A DNA stretch of 64,000 nucleotides from Sympetrum striolatum. Its lineage: Eukaryota; Arthropoda; Insecta; Odonata; Libellulidae. The notes under the pieces are model-generated. The model was not told the origin of the DNA. It ran no database searches and worked only from the letters and a program-made list of their open reading frames with translations. The translations under genes and the position numbers were made by a program. Positions 48,434 through 59,878 of this stretch are shown here, piece after piece (positions within the stretch are counted from its first letter, which is position 1; each line of letters starts with the position of its first letter). The DNA lies in NCBI GenBank assembly GCA_947579665.1, contig OX388349.1, forward strand, positions 77,132,841 through 77,196,840. Reading direction: 5' to 3'.

Positions 48434-49009
48434 TTAACCCTCGAGCACTCGCGTCTGGGTCGAATCGACCCATGTGAATTTTAAAATTCCATATCTTCTT
48501 ATTAGTGCTTTTTTACCTCTTCCTTCTCATAATAGCTGAGTTTTAGAATGTTCTGAACCAGCCATGCATTTTCACCAGGTCGGAAATGGAAGTTTAATTT
48601 GTTAAACTAATTTTTCTTAGCGGTAGTGCCTGGTAGATGAAAGACCTATACGAAAATATTGCATTTTTGACCTTGTTTCCGCCTTAGTTTTTAGAAATAT
48701 TATATAAATTTCATACAATTGATAATAATCATTAATATATTAAATGTAATTTTATTTTTACACAGTTTACTTTTTACACGCAATATTCCAAATTCATCAG
48801 CCATATACTCGATGTCAGGGATATCGAATTTTTAATGAATATTAAATTGTTTCAGAATATTTATTTGATTTTATTTTAATAACCAGGTTAACCATTAATT
48901 AATATTACATCATCACTAATGAATTAAAAATGTATTCACTACGTCGGGTCGATTCCACCAAACGCGAGTCCTGATGTGACAATTTGGGACGCGAGTACTC
49001 GAGGGTTAT
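48434..49009. mobile_element. piggyBac-like MITE, 568 bp
   Basis: The terminal inverted repeats are CCCTCGAGCACTCGCGTC (48,438-48,455) and its complement GACGCGAGTACTCGAGGG (48,988-49,005), matching 17 of 18. The left flank is TTAA (48,434-48,437) and the right is TTAT (49,006-49,009), so the TTAA duplication typical of piggyBac is intact on one side and one base off on the other. Just inside the left TIR is TGGGTCGAATCGACCCA, a perfect palindrome; a related GGGTCGATTCCACC lies near the right end. The interior is AT-rich and non-coding, so any transposase would be supplied elsewhere. Confidence 0.8.
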
Positions 49010-49125
49010 GTTTGCGTTGCAAGTTGGCCTTCAGTGTAGGTGGCAACGTTTGAGAGGAACATAAAAATGATTCTAAGCCCGGAATTCGCCCGAAGACGGG
49101 AATAGGACATCTCATATTGCTATAT

Positions 49126-49168
49126 AATATGAATAATATGAATAATATGAATATATATATAATATGAA
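49126..49168. repeat. (AATATGAAT)n short tandem repeat
   Basis: Three to four copies of an AATATGAAT-type 9-mer, running into TATATATATAATATGAA. Confidence 0.85.
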
Positions 49169-49169
49169 A

Positions 49170-52100
49170 TTATGCCACCAAAATTAAGTTCGAATAATCA
49201 TTTTTCCTTGGAATATTTTCGATGCTGAATTCTGAAACTGCAGGTATTGCAACTCTTACGCCGCCAATGCAATGAAAAAGGTTTCTCCACTCCTGCTCTA
49301 GACCAGTTTTGCTATCACACTGCAGCTCTGCATTTTTGGGTTAAGCCGTTTGTTATTTTCGGTAATGAAATTTCCCTAAGAACGGAATGAAATATACAGC
49401 CTTACAGCTCCAATTAAATATCTGCTTGCAAAGTGAAAGATTAGGATTCGAGTCTCAGCTACAAATTTCTCTCACTGTTCATCTCTTGGGTTAGCATTAA
49501 TTCATAATCTCGGATCCATAACCGCCTCGTAAATTAACCAGTTATCTGAGGTCTATCCATTGTAACGCCTCTCAGATTGTAGTATTTTCCCATTACTTCT
49601 GATATCCGCGATAAAAAGAATGTAGTATTTAATAACAGCAGTAATTCATTCGTATCATTGCGTATTTGAAAGGAATGAGGCTATTGAATACTCCATATTA
49701 TGGGACTGCACTCTTTTTAAGGAGTGACGACATTTTTAAATGAAAGAAGAGAAAGAAAGAGGTGAGAGAAGGAAGTGCAGAGAAGACGACCAATTAAACC
49801 TCCAACTTCCTGACGAATTGATTATGTGTTTGCACTTTGGTGCATTTTCTCGCACACGCATGTACATTTTGGCAGCCTATACCAGGAATACCGCAGTACC
49901 CTTGCGAGACACTGAGGACCCTAACAGCATCGATGCTCTTACTACCCTACCTTTCTTCCCTACCATACTACCTACCTAAGATGTTAGTCGGATCAGTCAA
50001 CTAGGATGATAACGATATAATGTGTACGCCTTGCGTCAGGTTTACCTTAAATGAAAAAAATCGGTGAAAAGATATAATTTTTATAAGCCCGAGACAAGAG
50101 ACATGTTAAGCTTGTTAGATAAAAGTTATTATTTTAGGTGTTATTAAAGTTCTAAAAATCTCGTTATTGACTCTGTTAATAGATTTGACTACTGACGCAT
50201 GTATGCCATGTCACTAAATCATTTGCAAATAATAATGGAGGTATTTCCTGAAATGCGATAGGAATTAGCGATTTGACCCTAAATGCTCATATGCTAAATA
50301 CCTAACCCACAGATCAAAACTCCGTCGAATGATCATAGAATGAGTTCCCTTGCAAATTGAAATGACATTCGTTTACTGCTCTTCGATTTGCGACTTTCGC
50401 CTGCTCTGACCTTCCTTCACAAGGACATCTAAACATTGAAAAGTATCTCTTTTACTTCCCGACTTCTCTTTGCTGACCTTAGAAGAGGAACTTAGCGCAC
50501 AAAAAATCTGTTCGTTATTTACTTTCCTCGTTTTAATGGCCAAATTGTAAATCTGGACTGTCGTCTGTTGCTGGCAAGTATCGTTCTCAAATACCTATGA
50601 TGTTGAAGGTTTCATTTTTACCGAGAAAAATAAACATACCTTCATAAAAATTCTCCATTTACAGGGTTTATTTTACGGGCACTTACACTGTTTTACAGAA
50701 GGAGTAATGCGTTAATATTCTAGCGGATTATGAGTTAAATATAACATGTTTTTTCGAGAAATTTCAACTTTCAAGGAAAACAGGATATTTAGAATGAGTT
50801 TATAATACGGGATATAGCGAATTTAATCTCCGAGTAGAATTACTTATAGAAGTAGAGAACCTTTCGTAACTGAAAATACCCAGTCGTCAGAACTCATTCA
50901 ACTGCTGTATCGCCTGCATAAAATTCCTTATCGCTGAGCATGTTTTGAAGATAACGGGTTTTAATTCTGAGTGAATCTAGATATAATATTTTCCTTTTTA
51001 TCTAAGCTTTACGTAATAAACGAAATCGGGCATCAGGACTAATTATACGGGCATTGCAGTGTTAATTTAAAAAACATTTTCAAAGCTAAGTTTAATTAGC
51101 CTGCTTTGCATCACCTGAGATGATAACGAATCTAATTCTGAGTCCCATTAAAAGGAACATACTCCCAATCACGACGTAATTGAATTGGATAGAGTATTGA
51201 TTTTTTGTACTGATTTTACTAACGAGCCTCCTGCAACAATTCGATTAAAAAGCACAATAAACTAATCCCGCTGCACTCAGTGTCGAAAAATACACGAGCG
51301 TGTAGCCTTTCACTCGCAAGGATTTAAACATTCCAACTCCTTTGTGTGCAAATAATGTATATGGGTCAGACAGTGGTGACGCCATGCAGCTGATGGCCAG
51401 AAAAAGATATATGCTTTATTGGGAGCGGCAGAATAACATGTGAGTGTGTGCATATGGTGAACTTACTGCTCACTACGACAAACGAATGGGATTCAGTTAC
51501 GAGTCCTTTTAATCTCAATAAGCATAACTATCTTATTACAACTAATACAATAGCCACCTAAATCGGGATTTTTTTGTTATTACATCAATTTTTCCTTCTT
51601 AATTATGTTTTTAGGATGTCAGTTGGCTAATTAAAAGTGTTTTGCGTCGAGCGAAAGGAGCTCAGGGAATAAAGGAATATTAATATTGCACATTTACGTT
51701 AAAAATGTGTATATTTCGCCTAGAATTTCTGTATTTTAAAGCTAGACATACGCATATGAAAATAAAATTACCTACGTCTAAGGAGTATTTGATTCAATTT
51801 CAATATCTTTGCATATAGAGAATGAATAAATCACCCCTATAAGAACGCCTAGATAATCACTATGAAAGGGTTTTACATTATCCATACTAGTAGAAAGAAA
51901 GTATGAATTGAGGGGATATAAGGGAGTATAAGATAATGTCTTATAATTATGAATGTCTGAGAAAAAGGTACTTGAATACATTAAACGAAAACTTGGAGAG
52001 AGAACGAGTCAGACAACGGCTTAGAGGGATCGCCATAAGTATTGTGTACGCGTTCGTAGAATTCTGAAGCAAAGATGAAGAGTGTTGAAAAGCATGATCT

Positions 52101-54093
52101 TTGAGCAGTATTAGAAGACACTTCAAATGCTTCACTTTTCCGTTTGTTTGAATCCCTTTATACATTATTAATTGAGTAAAGCCTAGAGGGCATTCGTGGG
52201 ACAACGTTTTAGCTTCATTCGTAAAAAACTAAGATAAAATTTAGAGTTTGAGATTGGTTTCCTGCGAGCCCCCAGTGACGTATGGCAGGGGTTGTAGTAA
52301 CACCGATTTCTTGACATAATTTACCCGATTAGCTTCTCTAACAGACTGAGGTAGAAAGAAGGACCAGAAGAAAATATCCGTCTTTGCGATCGCTTCCCCG
52401 TGACATTTTGTAGATTTTCTCAGAGATCGCGTTCTTTCATTTTTAGAAATATAACCTCATTTACTTCGTCTAAAAACTCCGGACTGATGAAATTTTGCCT
52501 TTTATATAAGTATGAATGTTTGATAATTTTTATCATTAAGTGCTTGCACGTCCATACATCCTGTCTGTAAATTAATCAGCCCGGAAGCCAATTTGGAACT
52601 TGGTCGTGCTACTTTTATTTATGTGGCATGAAGTTGAGGATTTATGTGCTTCACTTAGTCCAAATACTATAGTCGGAAGAATTCAACTTGGGTAAAACAC
52701 AAGAGTTTCAGCGATTGTAATTTTTTGTATTATTCTATCAGGAAAGATCTTAATTTGAGCCATTATTTATTATCTCATTAGCTATCACATTCATGAACAT
52801 TTCCTTATATTCTGTACTAGAAAAGTATATGTATATATAGGGGCATAGTATCTATAAATTAACCCGTATCCTATATCGAAGCACCAATTGCATTATTCGA
52901 CCAGTCAATCATCTTAACATATGGATACATTAAAAGTGACGAAGTTCGAGTCTCTCTTCCGTTCAAGGTACGAACTGAACTTCCGCAAATTCAAGGAAGA
53001 GAAGTGACGTAGTGATCGCTGAAGGGAAACAAAAAAAACATTCCTCGGAATAAACAGACGTGAAGAAACAGCGGACTGGGCGTGGCCTCAATAGCAAGAA
53101 TTCGGTTTCAAAACCCGATAGCAATGCCCTCTCCGATTTACGCGGTAACCGCATTCTTTGCGATCGCTTGTTCGTCGAACCTAAAATCAACTTGCGTAAT
53201 TTCTCAGACGACGCTTGATCCAGACATCGCTTACAAGTGCATTGCGAGACCCAGAAACCGAGATCCGGTACAATCAGTCATTCCTATTGGAAACAAATTA
53301 TGAGCGGTGTTGTATAATCAATATTGGAAACATTCCCGAAGATTGCGTGGGAATACTATCGGCATAGACTGTCATGAACTCCATTGCTGACATATGTTTA
53401 TGAATGTTGAATTTTTGTTTTTTTTTGTGGGATTATACTCATAAGTCATTCTTTCTCTTTTGTATCAGTGTTTGTATAGTTTGTCTATGATAACGCGAGT
53501 GATACTAAAGAAGGAGCGATACCGAATGACCTTTTTCGTAGCAATCAATCAGCAAATACATATCGTCTGAAACTGTGTGCGATAAATAGAAGGAAAACTG
53601 GCTTTTGTTATTTGGAAATTCATATTTGGCGGGAGCATTCTATTTTTGTGTATTCTACTCCTACAGGATTTATCTTAACACGTTACACTGGGACCAAGAT
53701 TCGTTGTGATTAGGCTGCACTAAATGGGAGAAATTCTTTTTCACGTTTTTCCATTTATGATTGATTTCTGCAAAACATCCGTAATTGCTCATGGTTTTCA
53801 TCAGCTGAACAAACATTATCGGCCAGTGTTAGAGATTGCCAAAGAAGATGTACCTAACAGTACGAAAGGGTAACTATATTCTTATATGACTCATTTTAAA
53901 TTATTGTGATGCATTATGTGAATTTAATGATAGGAGAACATGCATATTTTAGTTAACCTCAATTCATTCTAGAAATGAAACCATTACCATATTCTATCAA
54001 CTTGAAGGATCGAAAGGGCTAATTCTAATTGGAATTAAAATTATTATCTAATAAAATCAATCAAATAAGCTTTAACTTTTTGGAACTACATCC
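49170..54093. other. No gene recognised
   Basis: AT-rich with no ORF above about 85 codons that carries a motif. Opposed open frames at 52,963-53,303 lie on a locally GC-richer patch (52,940-53,300). No RNA gene or repeat was identified. Confidence 0.5.
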
Positions 54094-54138
54094 TAATAAA
54101 TGGGTGGAAATATATATAATATTTCCACCCATTTATTA
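54094..54138. repeat. Perfect 20-bp inverted repeat sharing sequence with the 5.2-kb Penelope-like end
   Basis: The arms at 54,094-54,113 and 54,119-54,138 are exact complements around a 5-base ATATA loop. The core, ATTTCCACCCATTTATT, is identical to 5193-5209. To the left, the complement of about 54,083-54,093 continues with GTAGTTCC, echoing GTAGTT after the 5.2-kb block. It looks like two copies of the same element end joined head to head. Confidence 0.8.
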
Positions 54139-57100
54139 ATTCTTATCTAATTATTCTTGGTTTCATTATCCACAGCCATATAGTTTATCGTTTTTGTAAT
54201 TCTAAAAGCTTATCATGACCATAAATTACCCAATTCTTGAAATGAGAATCACAATCTGGGAAACATCTGAATATCTGGAATTAAAGCTGCCGAAACAAAT
54301 GGATCTGAGCAATCAGCGTAAAACTGCAGGAAAAAGTCCCGCGTGATAGTTTTTAATCGGTAATGGAGGTAGTTAGCGGAGATCCAGAAATAAGCCGACC
54401 GTGTAATCATCCTGCACTTCAAGCAATGACTAAAAAAAGGCCATCGAAAAGGGATAATGAAATCCGTCGCCAATGGACCACCGATCGGTTTCTAGGGTTC
54501 AGTGTCGTGCAGATAACGATTCCGTCGCAGATAAAGGGATCCGAGTTTGACCCTTAAGGCTTTGCTGACGCTGAGCAGAAAACAATCGACGAATGAGAGA
54601 AAATATGGCCAATCGATGCAGTCGAGGTTTCCATCCTTAATTGAGTAATTTTTCCTCCTCGACTCTTAATTGGACACGACCCGTTTCCATTGCATTTTAC
54701 GAATGTGTTTCTCTTTAGCGGATTTCTTGACTCCCCAAGAATTTTGCTTCGTGTGTGCTCGCCGTTGCACCAATTTGAGTGGGCGTATTCCATTGCTTAA
54801 TTGACTAATCGTGAGGGACCGTTATGACGCTAGGCAATGAATTTCCTGGAATAAAATCAATATGTCCAAATGAAATAAAATGAAAAATTCTCAACTATAT
54901 TTCACAATATTTAATCGTCTTTTCGGCATAAAACGAAAACTTTAGAATCTTATCAATTTTAATCAAGCAAGTTGTATGAGTTGTGCTTCCGAGTTTACAA
55001 ATGATAATTAAAGGTTTTACATGATGAAAACAGGATTTATGAATTTAATTGTATACAAATGCAAAGGTGTACCAATTTCAACTACTTAGTGTTTTGGGAA
55101 GTTTATCCAAGATTACGGAAAAGTAATCACGATATTTTTCTGGTCATTTACCTTTAAATATATTTATTATATATTATAATTTAAAGAAAATGTAAGAATT
55201 TTTTGCTGTACTGTAAGTTTTGTTTTACTTTGAAAGATACAGATTCGGTGTTCGTTGTATGCTAAAATCTGTTTTTCAATATGAGTATATTAGTAAATAT
55301 ATATAATGTAAAATACATTTAGTGTATCCGCTATTTTAGATTTGTTGTTCTTTTAACTCAATTTTATTTTAGAAAAGATATAGGTAACTTAGTTGCTGTT
55401 GTATAGTTCCAACGCTGTTCACACAAGTTCTCTTCTTTACGTCATCTCATCTATCTCCAGTCTTCTTTTTTATATTTTTCTCATTTCTGCATTCATTTCG
55501 TATCGAAGATTATGCAATTATCTTTTAACTTAATTCTCAATTTCTTCCAAGGATATCGAAATTGCTTCAAAAGTGCCTTCTGCTGTTGGTCCTTACATTC
55601 TTTTAGCAGACAAATCCTTAATTTTGTTTAAAATTCAACAAATTCAGTCAATTGATATTTTTATTCTTCTCTTAAAACACTCATTACGTTCGACACAATT
55701 TCTACAATGAGGCCAAATTGCAAAAATAAACTCCAAGATACGAGGTCAATTAAGCCGGATTTATATACAATTTATTGCAACTAAAACACTTGTAACAAGA
55801 ATATTCAGAAATTTGTACAAATATTGTGGAATTATTCAAGTTTCTGAATGATTTTATTAAAAGTGTTTTTTTTAACAACTCTAATGTTAATTTAGTTCAC
55901 CATATCTACAGTCATCGTCTTTTCCCGCTCTCCTTCATTTCGGATCAGCTGGAGACGAAGTCAGTGAAGGCTATGGTTTGGCGATTATCTCTTCTTTACT
56001 CATATCTCATATCGGTATTTCCCACCATTCCATTTTAATTCCTGCTGGAAACATTCGCATATCTCATGTCGTAGTTAATGCACATTATCGATAGAAGGCG
56101 ACACCTTCGTCGTCTTTTTTTACCGCCCAAGAGCATTCAATTCCAACTTGGCGCAGGTATCCATTTTGAATACGCATTCGTTTCAGGTCTGATTTTATAT
56201 TGGATAATTGCTTCCGGTTAACTTCATCACCCGCTAACTCTCCTCTTAACAACGCCGCTTGAGGACCTTCCGAAGCTTATTTATTTTAAATCGTGTCCAA
56301 TAACAGTTTTCCTCTCCTGCGATTAACAAGATCGGTACTTCGCTGCAGATTTATTTATGAGGCTCGAATACGCGGCGGATCACGGAATTCCAACAACTTT
56401 GCTTTTTTTTCGACGTTCCTTTCTTTAAATTCAGTTGCCCGTGCTAATTAACCAGTTGACCGGAAAATTGACTCGTAGAGAGCCCGAATGCTTCACATTT
56501 CTAACCTTTGTGAAAGAATCTCCCACCTTACGCCTCACTCCTAATTCACCTCGTCTAACTTCTCGAGATGCTGCTCATTATTTTTTACTGAAGTAGATAT
56601 ATAGTCTTTCATGGAGTCTTCACATATATCTTGTTTAATCTGCCGGTGTAATATTTTGGTAGTAAATGTTACAAAAATATAATATCTGGTATATTTGCGT
56701 ATTCGTTTAATACTTTGTCACGTTTGCTAAAGATGAGTATAATTAGAAGGATGGATTAATACCAACAATTTTTTTAATATTATTTATTCTCAAGAATTTT
56801 GAAAGATAGAATAATAACCATAATAATGTCGTGTTAGTATTTTTAAGAGGAAACATGTATGCAGTCGGAAATAGTTTGGAGGATGTTTGAGGATCCGATA
56901 AAAGAATCCTCATTGAAATTTATAGCTAATTAACGATCATCGGATAGCGGCATGAAAAGACACTGGCTTAAAGTTGTTTTTCACGCCAAGAAGTTCATAG
57001 AGGTCTCGTAGTTAACGATGTTTAGACTCGAAATTTGTCGCATACTTCACCAAAGTTATTGTTTCTGAAGTGTTAATAATTCTATAGGATTTAGTGTAAA

Positions 57101-57165
57101 TTAAAATGACGAACTCGAAAAGAAATCATACCTTTAAATAACCGTTAAACCATTTTCCAATGCTA
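54139..57165. other. No gene recognised
   Basis: GC-richer patches at 54,240-54,850 and 56,100-56,560 alternate with very AT-rich DNA. Opposed short frames only, none recognisable. No repeats were identified up to the left end of the transposon. Confidence 0.5.
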
Positions 57166-57167
57166 TA

Positions 57168-57193
57168 GAGTGAAGTTGCCTAATTTGGAGAGG
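57168..57193 (+). repeat. Left terminal inverted repeat of the pogo-like transposon
   Basis: It begins GAGTGAAGTTGCCTAATTTG. It pairs with the complement of 59,851-59,876 with mismatches only at positions 5 and 17. Its inner part carries the CCTAATTTGG word that recurs as a subterminal repeat. Confidence 0.93.
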
Positions 57194-57194
57194 G

Positions 57195-57211
57195 TTCCTA
57201 AATTGGGGAGG
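57195..57211 (+). repeat. Subterminal repeat, left (TTCCTAAATTGGGGAGG)
   Basis: This is a second copy of the TIR core word two bases inside the left TIR. A further copy, GTCCTAATTTGGGGAGC, lies at 57,534-57,550. These are probably transposase-binding sites, by analogy with subterminal sites in related elements. Confidence 0.7.
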
Positions 57212-57403
57212 TCGAATTTCTCGGTTCCAGTAGGTTCTGCGATCATGCAGACACTCTAGGAACTAACTAGACAACCAATCTCGAGTGCGCGCGCAGTGGC
57301 CAGTCGACCGGAAGCAGTGGACGGAAGTGGTTGTGTTTGCTAAGTTTTGCCTGTGCTCAAACTTTTTTGATCATCAGCTTTAAAAATACAAATCTAGCGA
57401 TTG

Positions 57404-57605
57404 GTAAGTGATATTATTATTGTTATTAGTTCATTGCGTAGCCATTACGTTAAGTAACATGTAGGTTACAAGACAATCCCTTTGATTTTGCACAATAATG
57501 ATCAAATGTATGTTATGTTTTAACACGAGGTGCGTCCTAATTTGGGGAGCCCCGAATTGGGATCCCTTATGGAAAGTACAGCGCCGTTTATTATTTTTTT
57601 TGCAG
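57404..57605 (+). other. Predicted 5' leader intron of the transposase gene
   Basis: A consensus donor TTG|GTAAGTG lies at 57,403/57,404. A pyrimidine-rich acceptor, TTATTTTTTTTGCAG, ends at 57,605, three bases before the chosen ATG at 57,609. Removing it would drop the upstream in-frame ATG at 57,498 and leave the best start as the first codon of exon 2. It also contains one subterminal repeat copy (57,534-57,550). Splicing is inferred from the sites only. Confidence 0.5.
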
Positions 57606-57608
57606 ATT

Positions 57609-59502
57609 ATGGCTCCGAGAAAGAAGTGGGATCCTGAAAGGATGAAAGCTGCAGTAAGTGCAGTTAGGAAGAAAGAAATGGGTTCTTTTAAAGCCGCTAG
57701 AACTTTTAATGTGCCACAAACAACGTTGGAACGCTATGTTAAAATTTCCAACAATGAAGACGGCTCTACTAGTCCTAACCCCATCGGCAGAAAGCCTACT
57801 TTGGCAAAACACATTGAAGATGACCTTGCAAAATACTGTGTCATTATGGAGAACAGGTTTTACGGACTTACAAGAACGGATGTGCGTTCAATGGCGTTCA
57901 AACTAGCAACTTTGAATGGTGTGAAGTCATAAATTTTCTAAAACTTCCGAGCTTGCAGGAAAAAAGTGGCTTAAAGGTTTTTTCCGAAGAAATCCTAATC
58001 TGTCAGTAAGGCAACCTCAGGGTATTTCTTTCGCGAGAGCTAAAGGGTTTAACTCGGAAGATGTAGCAAAATTTTTCGATTTGTTTGACCATTGCCTCCA
58101 GAAAATAAACTCTAAACCATCCCGTTTGTTTAACTGTGATGAAACCGGAATCACGATTGTTCAGCACAAACATAGTAAGGTGATAGTTTTAAAAGGAAAG
58201 CGGCAGATAGCATCTTTGCAGTCTGCAGAACGTGGAGCTCTGATGACGATTGTGACTTGCACAAGTGCAGCAGGACAGTTTGCTCCTCCTTTGATAATTT
58301 TTCCTCGGAAAAACATGAAAATGGAGCTAATGAACGGTACACCACCAGGTTCAATTTATGACTGCCACCTATCAGGATGGATACAAAGTGATATTTTCAC
58401 TAAGTGGCTACTACATTTCATTAGTCTTGTTAAACCAACAGAAGAAGATCCAGTGCTACTTGTTTTTGACGGACACTTCACCCATACAAGAAACATTGAC
58501 GTTATAAACATAGCACGAGACAACCATGTTGTAATTGTCTGTTGGCCTCCTTACAGCTCGCATAAGATGCAACCCCTAGATGTGAGCTTTATGAAACCAT
58601 TCAAAACATTTTACTCTCAAGAGATAGAAATGTGGCAACGGGCAAATCCTGGAAGAGTTGTGACCGTTTACCAAATTGGTGATTTATTTGGTAAGGCCTA
58701 CATGAAAGCTGCCACTGTCCAAAATGCTGTTGCAGGCTTTAAAACAACAGGTCTTTTTCCGATGAACAAGTATCGATTTGGGCCAGCAGATTTTCCTCTG
58801 CATCAGGATCTAACAGCTAATGGCCCTTCAAATGTAGAAGCTGAACGCGAACCCCAAGCAAGCACCACATCTGACCAGGGGACAAGCTCCACAGCTCATC
58901 AGGAAACAAGACCCTCTTCCGACAAGGAAACTGAACAAAACACCTTTGTCAAATCGTCTGACATATCCCCCATTCCACTTTTAAGCGATGAGCAAAGGAA
59001 AAAAAGTGTTCGCTCAGGTTCAGCCGAAATAATAACAAGTAGCCCCTACAAACTACTTATTGAAAGAGACAATGATAAAAAACGTCAAAGAATTGATAAA
59101 AAAACTCATTGTTAAAAAAGAAAAGGCAAATTCAACATCCAAAAAAATGAACCCAATCAGATGAAAAAAGAAAGGAACTCTATAGGGAAGAAAAGAGACG
59201 CTAATAACACGAAGAAAATAAAGAAAGTTGCCCGCAAGTTGGCTCTAAGCTCATCTGAAGATGAGGATGACAATGTGGTTTACGCCGACGATTCTTGTGA
59301 CGAGTTATTTTCGGATGAAGATAACGATGCTCAGTGCATTTATTGCACTGGACGGTATTCAGAGGACCACAACGGTGAGGAATGGGTGCGCTGTATAAGG
59401 TGTTTCCTTTGGGCTCACACTGCCTGCTCCAATCTAGGATCAACAGCATTTGTGTGCGACCTTTGTGCGAGAAAGAAAAACAAACTGTCAAAACGAAAAT
59501 GA
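57609..59502 (+). pseudogene. pogo-like transposase with C-terminal PHD-type zinc finger, broken by a frameshift and a stop
   Basis: The frame opens MAPRKKWDPERMKAAV, a psq-type helix-turn-helix (residues 1-45), followed by a CENP-B/Tc5-type DNA-binding region (about 50-150). The frame breaks at 57,927: one extra base (or two missing) after codon 106 ends it in TAA at 57,930. The plus-one frame continues from 57,928 with no other gap. The DDE_1 catalytic core has D in NCDETGI (58,138), D in VFDGHFTH (58,468) and D in PLDVSF (58,579), giving a DD36D triad usual for pogo. An in-frame TAA (59,113) interrupts a lysine-rich linker; the same frame resumes to a C4HC3 finger (CIYC...CIRC...WAH..C...CDLC, 59,335-59,466) and stops at 59,502. 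The start at 57,609 is chosen for its match to the family N-terminus. Confidence 0.92.
59335..59466 (+). other. PHD-like zinc finger module of the transposase
   Basis: Cysteine and histidine spacing is C-x2-C, C-x2-C, a WAH histidine, C, then C-x2-C, the C4HC3 pattern of PHD fingers. The acidic stretch just upstream (SSSEDEDDN and DDSCDELFSDEDND) resembles linkers in chromatin-associated proteins. PHD fingers commonly read histone tails, so a role in chromatin targeting is possible but inferred. Confidence 0.8.
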
Positions 59503-59581
59503 ATTTATTATTTGATAAACTTTGTAACGTTGATTTAAATCTCTTTGAATTTTTTTTTAGTTTTTTAAAATGTGAATTAAC

Positions 59582-59587
59582 AATAAA
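59582..59587 (+). terminator. Polyadenylation signal AATAAA of the transposon gene
   Basis: It lies 80 bases after the final stop and 264 bases before the right TIR. It is followed by AT-rich sequence, without an obvious GT-rich downstream element. Confidence 0.5.
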
Positions 59588-59653
59588 ATAACTTTGCAGA
59601 TTTATTTTAGTGATTTTTAATATTCCATGATATATTTTAGTGAAAATTTATTA

Positions 59654-59690
59654 GCTCCCCAAATTAGGCACCCGGGTTCCTAATTTGGGG
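59654..59690. repeat. Pair of opposed subterminal repeats, right side
   Basis: GCTCCCCAAATTAGGCAC (59,654-59,671) and GTTCCTAATTTGGGG (59,676-59,690) are inverted copies of the same word, separated by CCCG. They form a potential hairpin near the right end of the transposon. The left side has its copies in one orientation only. Confidence 0.75.
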
Positions 59691-59850
59691 TAATTGTATA
59701 TTTTTTGTTTTTAATTTGTGGTTCTAAAAATGTTTTGTTTTTTTGGCATTCAGTGGTGTAAAATGGTAGATGGATAGTTACCGTATCGATATATTCAACT
59801 TAGAAGAACAAACAAAAAGTTATAAAAAAATCACAGTCGTCCAAAAAAAA

Positions 59851-59876
59851 CCTCCCCAAATTAGGCAACTTTACTC
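59851..59876 (-). repeat. Right terminal inverted repeat of the pogo-like transposon
   Basis: It ends ...AGGCAACTTTACTC immediately before the TA at 59,877. It is the complement of the left TIR with two mismatches. Confidence 0.93.
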
Positions 59877-59878
59877 TA

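Larger units (their letters stand above)
57166..59878 (+). mobile_element. pogo/Tigger-like DNA transposon (Tc1/mariner-pogo group), nearly complete
   Basis: The element spans 57,168-59,876 (2,709 bp) between TA dinucleotides at 57,166-57,167 and 59,877-59,878, the duplicated TA target expected of this superfamily. The terminal inverted repeats are 57,168-57,193 and 59,851-59,876: 26 bp, 24 identical, starting GAGTGAAGTTGCC and GAGTAAAGTTGCC. It carries one transposase gene on the plus strand, subterminal repeats in both orientations and a poly(A) signal. It is the only element in the window with an almost complete gene. The frameshift and stop described under the gene suggest recent inactivation or sequence error. 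Confidence 0.93.

Noticed and set aside
57498..57608. Upstream ATG as the transposase start
   Set aside because: The 37 extra residues are cysteine- and tryptophan-rich, unlike the family N-terminus, and most of them lie within a predicted intron ending at 57,605.
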